Assembly: GCA_963971225.1 (NCBI GenBank)
Contig: OZ020267.1
Span: 35,740,989-35,804,988 of the forward strand
Reading direction: 5' to 3'
Source: Melieria omissa
Taxonomy: Eukaryota > Arthropoda > Insecta > Diptera > Ulidiidae
DNA length: 64,000 bases
The position numbers and the translations under genes were made by a program. The notes beneath the pieces were generated by a model that saw nothing but the letters and a program-made list of their open reading frames with translations, made no database searches and was not told the origin of the DNA. This document shows positions 24,136-35,151 of the stretch, piece after piece (positions within the stretch are counted from its first letter, which is position 1; each line of letters starts with the position of its first letter).

Positions 24136-25043
24136 ACACTGTGCAACAAAAACCCACTTTTTTCGAGACCCAACCAAACGATTATATATGTAGGCGTGAA
24201 CCTAGAGGTCATTCATAGCAAAATGGCATGCTCAGTTTTTAATTTTCTGATCCGATGTCCTTTTAAAATGAAATTAAAATTTCAAGGATAAACCTTTGTT
24301 TGTTGCTGCGTAATGGTGAAGATATGCGGCAAGCCAATCACCTACTCTGGCAGAACAACACAACTGATTAAGGTAACCAACACAAGGATGTCTTGTGGAG
24401 GCCCTATGCTCCAGAGAGGAGTGAACACGGAACAAAAAAAAAAAATGATGAAGATATGGGTATCAAATATTTCCTATTTTCAACTTTCAGAGCCAAACTA
24501 TGTTAGTAAGGTACTTTCAAATATGTATTCTTGGATATCCTTGAAGTATTTAAGCGAATCCTTTTGGAAAAAACATATATTTTGGATCTTGATCTGCAGT
24601 ATAATACCTCAAATTTTGTATCTTCTATCTTTAATGGTTTAGAGTAAAAAATAAGTTTCCATCCATAAGCAAGAAATTAGTACAGGGTACAAATTAATTT
24701 ATTTTCTATAAAATTAGATAGAAAGAGAAAATTTTCAAGCATTATAGCACTTGTTATTTATTGACATATGTATTTTGATCCTGGAAGTGCAAAATAGAAA
24801 AAATAGTTAAAAAGGCGGCAAGATTTTTTTTCATTAGATGCCCATATCTTTATCATTGCCTATTCGAAAATATTAAAAAAAATCGTTGAAGTGTGTATGT
24901 CTTTAAACTTTTAAAGTCCTTTTAAAAGGACAACGGATCAGAAAAGAACTGAACTAGAGAACTGAGCCAGATTACTAAACATGGCCTCTAGTTCCATACT
25001 TCTATCATCTCTAGGATGGGTTACAAGTACTGTTGCACAGTGT
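24136..25043. mobile_element. element with long degenerate inverted arms (ACACTGTGCAACA)
   Basis: The outer ends are ACACTGTGCAACA (24136-24148) and its exact complement (25031-25043). The arms continue inward as diverged inverted repeats for about 130 bp, each carrying AAAAGGAC(A/T)(T/A)CGGATCAGAAAA. Segments at 6790-6935 and 43437-43580 match one arm. No target duplication is clear and no transposase is present, so the superfamily is unassigned. Confidence 0.65.
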
Positions 25044-25060
25044 AATTAGCTCCAGATATA

Positions 25061-25966
25061 GGGGTTTCCAACAAGAGGTGTTATTTTGGTATTCAAAGAA
25101 AAATGCCATTTTTTGAGATAAATGATCGGATGTTTATTTCATAATAAAGAGGAAGGTATGCCGTTAATAATGAAAAACAACATCAGCCAAATGGCCACCA
25201 CGACCACGCTTACAGGACCATATCCTTTTCATGAAATTTTCCATAACCAAATCGCAAAGTGGCTGCCCTATGTCCTCGATAGCCTCACGAATTATATCTT
25301 TGAGGTCTTGAATCGACGCTGGGCTGTTGGCGTACACCGTATCTTTCACGTGGCCCCAAAGGAAGAAGTCGCAAGGTGTTAAATCACAAGATCTCGGTGG
25401 CCAATTGTGATCACCTCTTCCAGAGATAACACCCAGAGGACCCAATCAGCTAAGACACGACGTTGCTGATGATCGGTCGGCTTGAGTTCTTGTGTTAACT
25501 GAACTTTATAAGCCTTAAGTCCCAAGTCTTTATGCAAAATACGGTGTTTTTGGAATGCCCAATTCCAAAGAACGACGAGGAATCGACAAACCTGGGTTTT
25601 CTTCAACACTTTGGCCTACAGCAACAATATTCTCAGTTGTTCTTGAGCGACGTGCACCGGTTTATTCTTCACATCACTAACTTGTCCCAACAGTTCGAAT
25701 TTGTCCACCAATTTCTGTATTGCGGTCCGACAAGGTGCTTCACGACGACCCAAAAATGCTTTAGTTTTGCGAACTGTGACTGAAAGATTTTCACCATTTT
25801 TGTAGTGAATTTTAATAATTTCAATGCGTTGTTGAAGCGTGTATCGTTACATTTTTAGTAATGGCGTAGTTTCTACTTGTCAAATGTTGAAGAATAAAAT
25901 TATCAAAAGTGACAGCTACCGAAATACCGGGTGTTTTTAAATAACACCTCTTGTTGGAGAACCCTG
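25061..25966 (-). mobile_element. internally deleted Tc1/mariner-superfamily element with TIRs
   Basis: The inverted ends share CCAACAAGAGGTGTTATTT, preceded by GGGGTTT on the left and GGGTTCT on the right (reverse complement). TA occurs at both borders (25059-25060, 25967-25968). At about 906 bp it is shorter than a complete element. The - strand holds the first and last thirds of a transposase. This copy is non-autonomous. Confidence 0.85.
25164..25860 (-). pseudogene. Tc1/mariner-superfamily transposase remnant
   Basis: Reading leftwards from 25860, the N-terminal helix-turn-helix region is recognisable (QQRIEIIKIHYKNGENL, then LVDKFELLGQVSDVKNKP) with one stop and frame slips. It continues to LHKDLGLKAYKVQLTQELKP. 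After a deletion near 25440, the C-terminal end resumes with NWPPRSCDLTPCDFFLWGHV, the block around the last catalytic acid, and VYANSPASIQDLKDIIREAI. The central catalytic part, including the first acidic residue, is absent. Confidence 0.82.
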
Positions 25967-25968
25967 TA

Positions 25969-26707
25969 GTTTGATTTTAAAGTAGGACTAAGTTCTGAGG
26001 TGTCACAACGAAATAAACTTGTCTAAGTGCGTCTTTAGTCGTTTACGGATGGGTGCTGTCTCTTTCTGTTGACGAAGAAAACCAAGCTTTGAAATGTTTT
26101 TAAATCTTAATTTTTTTAAGACACCAAAGAAGCTGGTTGCCTTGGCCTACTTATACCCAAATCGTTGTATTTATTAACGCTTTTGCTATTTTATCCATAT
26201 GGCAACATTCTACTTTGTAGACGTCTGAAACCTCTATGGTTTTAAGAATTAATTTTTTTTTGGTCTTTAGAATAGATTGAAGTTTTAGAAATAATACAAA
26301 ATTAATAAACTAAATATTTAAGTTTTAAAAAAGGAAAGTATTCACGTTTTTTTTAATGCTAACTCTTTACATAGTAAAGAAAAAACTAGCAGAAAAAAGT
26401 TTTATTTGGGCTTTTTACTTCATTAGGAAACCATGTTTTAATTATTTTAGCTGAAGTACATGAATAAATATTAAAGTCTTAGTCATGTATAAAAATTATT
26501 CGTTTTAAGAATTATTACAGCCCCAACGATATGGTTGCTATTACATATATGGCAACACTCCAAAAAAGTGTCCGGGGACAAACACTAAAAAACTTTTAAT
26601 GAAACACTTCATCGATAAAATTTAAATTGCCCAGTAAAAGCCGAAAGGATAAACACACTTCAAATGTAATGTCCCAGTGGGATTTTATTAAAAAAAATCT
26701 TGGCATG
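25969..26707. other. no gene seen
   Basis: AT-rich. The phrase ATATGGCAACA occurs twice (about 26196 and 26551), suggesting a small decayed repeat. No exon was recognised. Confidence 0.4.
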
Positions 26708-26709
26708 TA

Positions 26710-26874
26710 CAGTGTGGCGCAAAAGGCAGCAGTTGCTATAACTTTTGCAAATGTTGGCAAAAGTAAATTTTGGCTAAACATTCATTCATTGATACATTCA
26801 TTCATAAACAAATTCAAGCCAAAGAACACTGGATGATAACTTTTGCACTGGGTGACAACTTTTGCGCCACCCTG
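26710..26874 (-). mobile_element. microsatellite-bearing MITE, short copy
   Basis: A 165-bp copy in the opposite orientation to 20870-21427. The ends are CAGTGTGGCGCAAAAG and the complement of CAGGGTGGCGCAAAAG, flanked by TA (26708-26709, 26875-26876). The inner blocks match the long copy (TTTGCCAACATTTGCAAAAG; CTTTGGCTTGAATTTG). The tetranucleotide core is only a few units (CATTCATTCATTGATACATT). Confidence 0.88.
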
Positions 26875-26876
26875 TA

Positions 26877-29690
26877 CTTACTGTCCCATTTGGACAAAGG
26901 GACTCATGATTTCGCTCCTATTTCTATTCTATGAAATGGCTGAAACATGAACTTCGTGCGCCTTTCTGTCAGTTTTCAAGTAGACATTATTGTCCCTAAA
27001 AGCTCAAGTCGACCCTAAACAGTGTTTATCTGTCTCAAGTTTCGAGCTAAAATTTTTTATCTACGATATTAAGTCAAGCAAAGCACTTTGCAACTTTTAC
27101 ATATTAATGCATCAAGTTTGTCGCAGAGCCTGTAAAAGCGCGCAGAAAATTAAATCCACAGCAATGTGCAAGTGGATGCGAAAACAAAAGGACACAAAAT
27201 GTTTGTTTGGGAGTTTTTTTTGTTTTTATAATAGAACAACCAAAGCCCGCACTTTAAACTTAGGCATAAGTTGTCAGAAAACTTTACAATTTCTTTACTG
27301 GTTTCAATGTTGAGCACTTGGTTGCCTTGAAAAAAGCCAACAACAACACTATAAAGAGCCAACAAGCTGCAAGAGCGGCTGCGGCCGGTGCACTGAAAGT
27401 CATTCAGCAGCCGTTTTGCTGGTACTTTTTAATTAAAACGCCACCATCGACAACCTGACTGACAGTCGCGGGAGGAACGAGTGCTTTCTTTACAACAACA
27501 ACAATCGGTACGAGATTGAGCAATGGCACTTTAGCTGCGTAAGTTTTGGCTCACCTGGCAACTTGGGTGCGGTTGCGGTTTCTGCGGGAGCGTGCAATAA
27601 AAAAAAATGATGAGTGCGCGGCGGTGCAGTGCAGCCGACATAAAAAACGGTAGTTGTACGGGAGTTGAACTCATTTTGCAAAAAACCAACAACAAAAATG
27701 CAAATAGTTGAGAGCAACTTGCTACATGTTGGATGAACTCGAGTTTGACTTTGAATGCGGCAATGTTCAGCGCTACAGCACTGTGTGTGTGTGTGTGTGT
27801 GTGTTGGAGTCTATTGAAAAGCTGCACAAATTGGCGCAGTCTGCAAACTTTGAATTGCAGCAAAAATTTAAATTTGTACAATTTTAGAGCAAAAATCAAA
27901 TTAAATTTGGCCAAAAAGCGACTTTAGTAAAGTTTGCTGCATCAACCAGACGCAAAGTTGTTCCCGCAAAATTGCAAGAAAGCGTAAAGTGGAAAGTGAG
28001 TCAACTCAATTCGCCCCCATGGCAAACATTGCAGTGACACAACAACCCAGTAAACTTTTTAGAGAATGCGAGCAACGAGTCTGACACAACAGCCGCACGC
28101 ATTGCAACAACTGCAACAACAAGAAATGCTGCACAGTCGAGGGGGAGACGACAGCGTAGGAACCTGTTACAATACCAGACATTTCTAGTCAATTAGTTTA
28201 ATTAAAATGGAATAATGCGAACAACAACAACAACGACAACCGCAACAACATCAATAAAAATTTACATAAGTATGAGCGTGGGCCATATGCAGTGGGGCGG
28301 CTGCAGCAGCGAGCTGAAGCACAGCAAACGTAACCGCTTAAAATTAGAAAACTAAAAATGTTCAATTAAATGAAAATTTTCTGAGAAAAGCAAAACAGCG
28401 AAAAGCGCTTGAAAAGGCAAACGCGTAAAGGTGGCCAGTGTGCGCAGCTATTGAATGCATCAAAAGCAACAACAACAACAACAACATCAACACCAAAACA
28501 GAAACAAACAATAATAATCAAAATAGCAGACACAGCACCTGCAGTGGAGCAGCAAAGCCGCCGCTGAGCAGACGACTTGATTGCTGCTCCCAACCGTCAG
28601 GGCAATGTGTTTGAATTAAAAGCATTTTGTGGCAGAAACACATGGACACAACACAACACACACACACACACCCGTTTGTACAATGTACATGAACGTTAAG
28701 TTTATTGAAGTGGTCGACAAGAGTGCCGCAAGACCTGAGCGGCATCGCTGCGGCAATTTCCATTATGTTTTAATAAATAAGCCGACTTTAAGCAAAGGCA
28801 AAGTGCTGCCGCAGCAGCGGACAGCACAAAGTAAGTGTAAGTCTTGCAGCAGAAATGCTTTAACAGCAGTTTTCACTTTTATTGCAAATGCGGAATCGGA
28901 CGCTTTTGATGTGTCGGACAGGTCGGCAAAGTGTGAGCTTTGTGGAATTGATAGAATTTGCTACTACTTAGTCGAAGTATTTTGACTTTTCAGGTTGATG
29001 AAAACTTATTTTTACATTCCATCTTAGTTTTTATAGTCACCGAAAAATTTCTTTGTATACTTTTTGGAGCAAATATGCAACTAGCGAAAAGAGTCTGGGT
29101 GAAGAAAGAATTGAGCAGGATGGCGTAACACTTTCGCTTCAATGGGTTCTTTGTTAGATATCCTAAAAGAAGCGCAACTGTCACTTTGGCCGTTGACGAC
29201 TGAAGACCCCACATAGACTAAGTAGTTTAGACTGTTGTGATACTTTGGAACTTGGTCCTGTTTAGTTTTTAAATCATCTGGAACTAATTATAAGACATAT
29301 ATATATATAACTAATTATAAGACATAAATGTCTCAATGTTGACATGGGAGTTGTCGGATAGGTTTTCTGAATAGAAGAAACCCTTATATTGTTTACATTG
29401 CTCGCAAAGAGCCGAAGAGATACCGTAGAGGTGAAGGGCTGAAGGTCCTCTTTTTCTCACTTAAACTTATCAGAATCATCTGCGGGGCTCTGGGCTTCTC
29501 TTACTAAGTTAATCGACTAAACAAATTCATAGATATTTATTACTATTCACAAGTAATAACTTAACCCAGATATGCCAACCGTATTTCAGGAATTTTACCT
29601 GTATGATGCTTTAACCCGAATGTGCCGAAATTCCTTTTTTTCGAAATTTTCGAAAACACTTTTTGAGCGATTTAATGTGAAGCATACTAA
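26877..29690. other. no gene seen; simple repeats
   Basis: Includes (GT)n at about 27782-27802, several CAA-rich runs (28068-28260, 28460-28500) and (CA)n at about 28655-28670. Short overlapping open frames on both strands are low-complexity or featureless. Some GC-balanced stretches could be intronic regulatory DNA. Confidence 0.45.
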
Positions 29691-29691
29691 C

Positions 29692-29949
29692 ACTAAGAAG
29701 ACTAAGACTAAGACTAAGACTAAGACTAAGACTAAGACTAAGACTAAGACTAAGACTAAGACTAAGACTAAGACTAAGACTAAGACTAAGACTAAGACTA
29801 AGACTAAGACTAAGACTAAGACTAAGACTAAGACTAAGACTAAGACTAAGACTAAGACTAAGACTAAGACTAAGACTAAGACTAAGACTAAGACTAAGAC
29901 TAAGACTAAGACTAAGACTAAGACTAAGACTAAGACTAAGACTAAGACT
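29692..29949. repeat. (ACTAAG)n hexanucleotide array
   Basis: About 41 near-perfect ACTAAG units. On the + strand they extend an open frame (29572-29973) as Thr-Lys dipeptides. The roughly 40 preceding residues have no recognisable domain, and I do not treat it as a gene. Confidence 0.95.
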
Positions 29950-30087
29950 GAGAATAGTGCATGTTTAGTGTGACCATATGGTTACGTTGGACGCTACTGG
30001 GTTAACTGTGCTTTAAACTTGTTAACGAAAACACCTAAATGTAACTGTACTTTATTTATTAAAAATATTAAGTTTTTACCAATGCTG

Positions 30088-30338
30088 TAAAATAAAATAA
30101 AATAAAATAAAATAAAATAAAATAAAATAAAATAAAATAAAATAAAATAAAATAAAATAAAATAAAATAAAATAAAATAAAATAAAATAAAATAAAATAA
30201 AATAAAATAAAATAAAATAAAATAAAATAAAATAAAATAAAACAAACCAAAATAAAATAAAACAAAACAAAATAAAATAAAATAAAATAAAATAAAATAA
30301 AATAAAATAAAATAAAATAAAATAAAATAAAATAAAAA
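30088..30338. repeat. (AAAAT)n pentanucleotide array
   Basis: About 50 AAAAT units with a slightly degenerate patch (AAAAC, ACCAAAAT) near 30241-30270. The complement reads as an Ile-Leu-Phe-Tyr repeat in every frame, which is a repeat artefact. Confidence 0.95.
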
Positions 30339-33300
30339 TTAGTAATCATCTTAGACAGAACTGTGAGCAGCTAAAGCAGTTTTTTAATTACTAACAAATT
30401 GAAAGTGCAAAGTTGCATTTACATTTCAATTGATAAAACACATAAATCAATTTAAATGAAAGCAAATAATTAAACTAATCACTTTGCATACTTAGAAAAA
30501 TTCTTTACGGCATCAACTAAGCACTTTTCCTCAAGTAGTTTTCATCTCAAGTTTCTCATTAGTGAAAAATTGAATTCCACTATTTACAACTCAAACTTGT
30601 AAACTCCAACCTAACTTTTTGCTGTATCTCTTTTAATCCTCTTGTCGTAGTATTTGTTTGCAAACATTTTCATAGTCGTTTTTGCATATTTTTGTATGCG
30701 CTTCGCTTCGTTTTCGTTACTTGTTTTGTGCATTGTTTGGCGCTGTGCGTCCGTTGCGTCCACTGAAAAGTAGTTCAACTGCGTCGAATGGCTAAATGTT
30801 TCACATGCAATTAATGTCAGCGCTTGTTTTGACAGCGCCGAAAGCCGAAAGCGGCTCTTTTTGCTCGCTCTAAGTGCAAAGTTTTTTATATTAATTTTTT
30901 TAGTTTTTTTTTGTTTTGTTGCGTTGTATTTATGCGAAAAATGCAGGTAAGCAACTTTTGTCATTTGCAAATAAACACTTTTGACAGTTTGTTATGGTTG
31001 TTGCTGGATTATTGTTGTTGTTGTTTTGTTGCACATGCAACTCTATTGAGTGCTTTGCTTCAAAACGGCGGCTTGTTTGTTGTTGGAAATGGATTTCTCG
31101 CACTAACAGGTTATAAATATGTGTACGTGCAAATTACACCAAACAACAGTGAAAATATTGTAAACGATTTGAAATGTGTGTTGGCATAATTTGGGAAAGA
31201 CGAAGGTGGGATTGTGTGCATTTCGTGGAGGAAAAATCTTAAATGAGCCAAAACAAGTCAACTAAAAAACATATAATAGATCTTTGTTGAAACAGTAACG
31301 ATCAGTGGAGCACAGAAAATTTAGTGTAGAGGTGGTTTTGTACACAAGTTAGGAGGCCAATGGCATTTGGAACCATATTGGTTGCGTATAATTTTTGAAA
31401 CTAACAGATATCGGGTGGTGGGAGAATAATTGGCCCAAAAGGCATGCGAATCCGACAAATGTAGTCGAGAAGAACGATGGGATAGTGAGTAATAAAAAGC
31501 CGAGTATATGTTATCTGCTCAAATCTAAAGCAAAACTTTTGTTTGAAATAAGGACAGAAAAAATATACTTTAATGAAAAGTTTGCAAGACGAAAATCAGA
31601 CAATGAAATACAGGATGTTCTCTTCATCAGTCAATTTTAGCTGTGTTTGCAGTACTTAACCTTAAGTCTGTCCTTACAGTTTTTAAGCATTTTTGGTCTT
31701 TTGGAAGACCTTGGCCCCATTTTATTTTTTTTCATTTCATTTTATTTTATTTAATTTTATTTTAAATTAATAATTTAAAAAAGGAATTCGGAACAAAATT
31801 CAATTTTCCCCTTTGAGCTGCATTAATTTGTTTTTAGTTTCCTTGTTTGGTTTGTTCTTTGAAAAGTGTTAGGAAGCTTCTTTTTAATTATTTGCTGAAC
31901 TTCCTATGTATTTACTTAGTTTTACTTAGCAAAAAATTTGCAAAATTCTCGCAAAAAAACACAAAATCTCGTGAATCTCTTAAAGTTTCACATTCACATT
32001 AACACATTTAGAAGTTATTTAATAAAGTTTCTTGTTTAAAAAAGTGTTTCATATTTTTTTTTGCATGTAGCGCATCGGCCTGTCGCATAAGTACAACAAA
32101 AGTTTGCATACAAATGCCAAAGTCGGTTTTATTTAACGCCATTTAGCAGTTTAACACTTAGACAGCAAAACAAATAAATAAAAGAAAATCAATGCACAGC
32201 AAACAAACCAAATTCAGCCAACAAAAACACCAAACAACATTCGTGGCATTTGTGAAGTGCTCGAAAAGGCGTTCGCCGCCTCAAGTCGTTGGTTGTTAGT
32301 TTTTATGTGTTTTCCTTGGAAAAACAATTTGCGTATTTTTTTGTTGTGTGTTAGAATTGAATTGTTGCACTGTTGCAAACATTGCAGTAGCCATGCGTAG
32401 CTACAACAATTTCAATTGTGCACGAAATGTCAATTTTCACACACACACACACACATGCACAGTTATGGTGCAAGCTGACAGCCACAGCAGCCAATTAGCT
32501 GAAGCTGATAAATGAAGCTGATTTTGCATATAGAAAATACTCACACATGCATACACAACGCTTGCACATCAATGTGTATGTGAGCGTTTGTTGTTAAATT
32601 CGCACCGACAGCAGCAGCAGTGTTTGGCTATTTGACAGTTTCATGCAGTTGACAGTCGGCCTCAATGTAAAGTGTCACCTAATGGTTGCCATAAAAATAT
32701 AATAAATTAAATAAATTAAAAAAAATAATGTATGCATTGGCTAAGCAACAACAGTGCAGTTGACTGAAAACTAAAATAAATATATAGAAAAAATAATTAA
32801 ATATTTAAATCCACTTCAGCGATTTTGACCAAATAAAGTCAACATCTGCTTTAATCTATTAAATTGCAATCACAAACCCACACACACAGACATTTACTCA
32901 GCTATACAAATGTGATGCTTTCATATATCAATTCGACCGCAATTTGTGGCCCAAGTGGCTTTTTGTGGCAGCAGGCGTTTAAGTATCTAATTGCTGCTTA
33001 TGTCATAATGACATTTGACACTGGCGCACAGTGTGTTGCGTGATTTTTGAATCAGCCACAGTCGCATTGCTGGCGCCCTCGCTGGGCTGCTGGCTGTTTT
33101 TGTGAGTGTGTATGTGTGTGCATATGTATGTTTGTGTCCATAGCTGTGCGCTTTAATCTATGCTTTTGTAGGCTGCATTCTCTCCACATTTATCCTCGCG
33201 GTCCCAATGATTGGGCGCCGCATGTGGCGAAAATATTCACAAATTTAATTTGTCACAATTGGGCGGTTTTTTGTTTGGACTTGATTGTGTTTGCCGTTGA

Positions 33301-33802
33301 TAAACAAATTTTCGTTTATTGGCTATTAGGCCACTTTACGAGTACAACAATAACACACATTGCAAAATTGTGGGTGTATTTTGTCATTTACTAAATGATA
33401 TTTGTTTGTGTTTTCCGTAGTTAGCACACAAATTTAAATAATGATTTTTTTGCATTTCAAATATTGATAAAAAAATATCGGTACTCACAACTTAACTGGT
33501 AAAATAGCAATTTTGCATTGGGTTAGGTTAGTTAAGATGGCCGACCAAGTTGGCCACACATAGACCCAGTTGGCTCACTAGCTACCAATTAGATCTCCTA
33601 AGTATGTCCACGTAAAAGTGTTTGGTGAAAATGTGGGTGTTCCTAGCAAAGTTCATCTTTGTGACCGCATCTAACCCAGAAAAGAACGGGGCAGTCTTGA
33701 GATAGCCGAACAGATTTTTCGGATTCCATTTTCTTTGCACTTTCTGCATTCATTCGACTCATTGATGCTTTTACTTTGTGCCTGAGTTGCAATTTACATT
33801 AA
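30339..33802. other. no gene seen; one truncated repeat and LINE tail debris
   Basis: Contains a CAGTGG-family fragment at 31303-31400 and (CA)n at about 32437-32453. At 33519-33720, GGTTAGGTTAGTTAAG beside GGCTCACTAGC resembles a LINE 3' tail in - orientation. An open frame at 30611-30970 (- strand) is Lys/Thr-rich without a recognisable domain. No exon is supported. Confidence 0.45.
31303..31400 (+). repeat. CAGTGG-family repeat fragment
   Basis: CAGTGGAGCACAG, then TTTTGTACACAAGTTAGGAGG and GGAACCATATTGG, follows the same word order as the copies at 20812 and 55689 with many changes. Confidence 0.5.
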
Positions 33803-34302
33803 CCTTTTCGACTCCAAAGTTGCCTGAGAGCAACTTTATTTGTCATCTTATAGCAACAGACACGATTGATTTATGGGTTTAATAGACAACAACAATTTAA
33901 TATTTTTAGAAGTGAATTCAAAGCAATTTACAAAATTTTTACTGTTATCCACGAAATAATTTTCAATAATTTGCAGCGATATGACGGAAAGTTTGTGTTC
34001 TAAGTGAAGTCTACGAATGGGGCGCGTTTGATCAAAGCCCTGTTTCTTTAATAATGGTTAATAAAAATCAGAAAGTGATAATTTTGTATTCTTCCATAAG
34101 AATTAAATCATTTTTCTATATTTAAAAAATATTGATACAAATTTATTTAGCCCGTTTTGAGCTAAAGTTGTTCAGAAATAAACCTGTAACTCTAGAACTC
34201 TAACAAAGAGGCACTTCTGTGACACTTCTTAGGAAAATGTTTCATGATTTAAATACCAAAAAGTAATATCGAGATACAGAGTGAAATTCGGCGTCGAAAG
34301 AG
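33803..34302 (+). mobile_element. piggyBac-type MITE, copy C
   Basis: A 500-bp element flanked by TTAA on both sides (33799-33802 and 34303-34306). The ends are CCTTTTCGACTCCAAAG and the complement of CTCTTTCGACGCCGAA. The interior matches copies A and B, including [22 protein letters not shown] and GTTTGTGTTCTAA words. It has no coding capacity. Confidence 0.85.
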
Positions 34303-34360
34303 TTAAACAACAACAAAATATAGAACCATATTCTGTTCTGTTGATCTTCTAAAACTCTTA

Positions 34361-35148
34361 TGGTCAAACTCCGTAAAGCGCGTTTCAAGCGTATCGACGT
34401 TTTTCGCGTTTCCCGTATTGCGAGAAAAAGTAGAATCAGTGTATTTGTATGAAGCAAACTCCATGACTTGACATCGATACGCCCGAAACGCGTCAAAAGT
34501 TGAACTATTTTCAACTTTCTCTCGCGTTTCTCGCTTAACGACGTCAAACAGCTGACAGAGCTCCTAAAGATGTCATACATTATGTGGTTAAATGGTAATG
34601 CCAATAACAAACTTGTGTTATCGCAAAAGTCGAATGCATTTATTTTGCACGAAAGCTATTAAATACATTTAAGAAACATTTGAAATTCAACATTTTAAAA
34701 TAAAATGTGGAGAAGTCCTTAAAAATTATCATAATTCCTTGACAGACGAAACTTAGTCTTCGCTGTATTAGAAATTCGATAGCTTATTCGTTATGTATCG
34801 AATTTTGATTATCCCTGTGAAATAAATTGCTACAAATTGAATTCAACTGAATCTTTTTCTTATTTTTTGCAATGCTCGATATGCATTTATTGTGTTTAAA
34901 ATGAAATCAGCAAATTCTATAAAGTCTTTAACGTCGTATAGCAATTTCATTTCGTTGTTTTCACAATTCACAACGAAATCAATCAGCAGTTTGCCAATTC
35001 AAAATTAGCATCAGCTGACGTAAGAAGAACAAGCTGACGCGTGAAACGCGCTTTATGGAGTTTGACCATTTGCAACGCGAATAACGCGAGAAAGGCCATA
35101 ACACGACAAACCCCGAACGCCTGAAACGCGCTTTATGGAGTTTGACCA
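34361..35148. mobile_element. 788-bp TIR element with TTA target duplication (Harbinger-like?)
   Basis: The left end TGGTCAAACTCCGTAAAGCG and the right end, its complement with one change, extend for about 31 bp. TTA lies directly outside both ends (34358-34360, 35149-35151), fitting the TWA duplication of PIF/Harbinger elements. A second copy of the terminal sequence lies inside the right end (about 35037-35069). The interior carries many ACGCG and GCGTTTC motifs and no transposase. The superfamily is inferred from the 3-bp duplication alone. Confidence 0.75.
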
Positions 35149-35151
35149 TTA

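Noticed and set aside
29994..30349. Three overlapping ILFYF-repeat open frames
   Set aside because: All are readings of the (AAAAT)n array, open in every frame of that strand.
30611..30970. 119-residue Lys/Thr-rich - strand open frame
   Set aside because: No domain, splice context or conservation that I can see; kept as non-coding.
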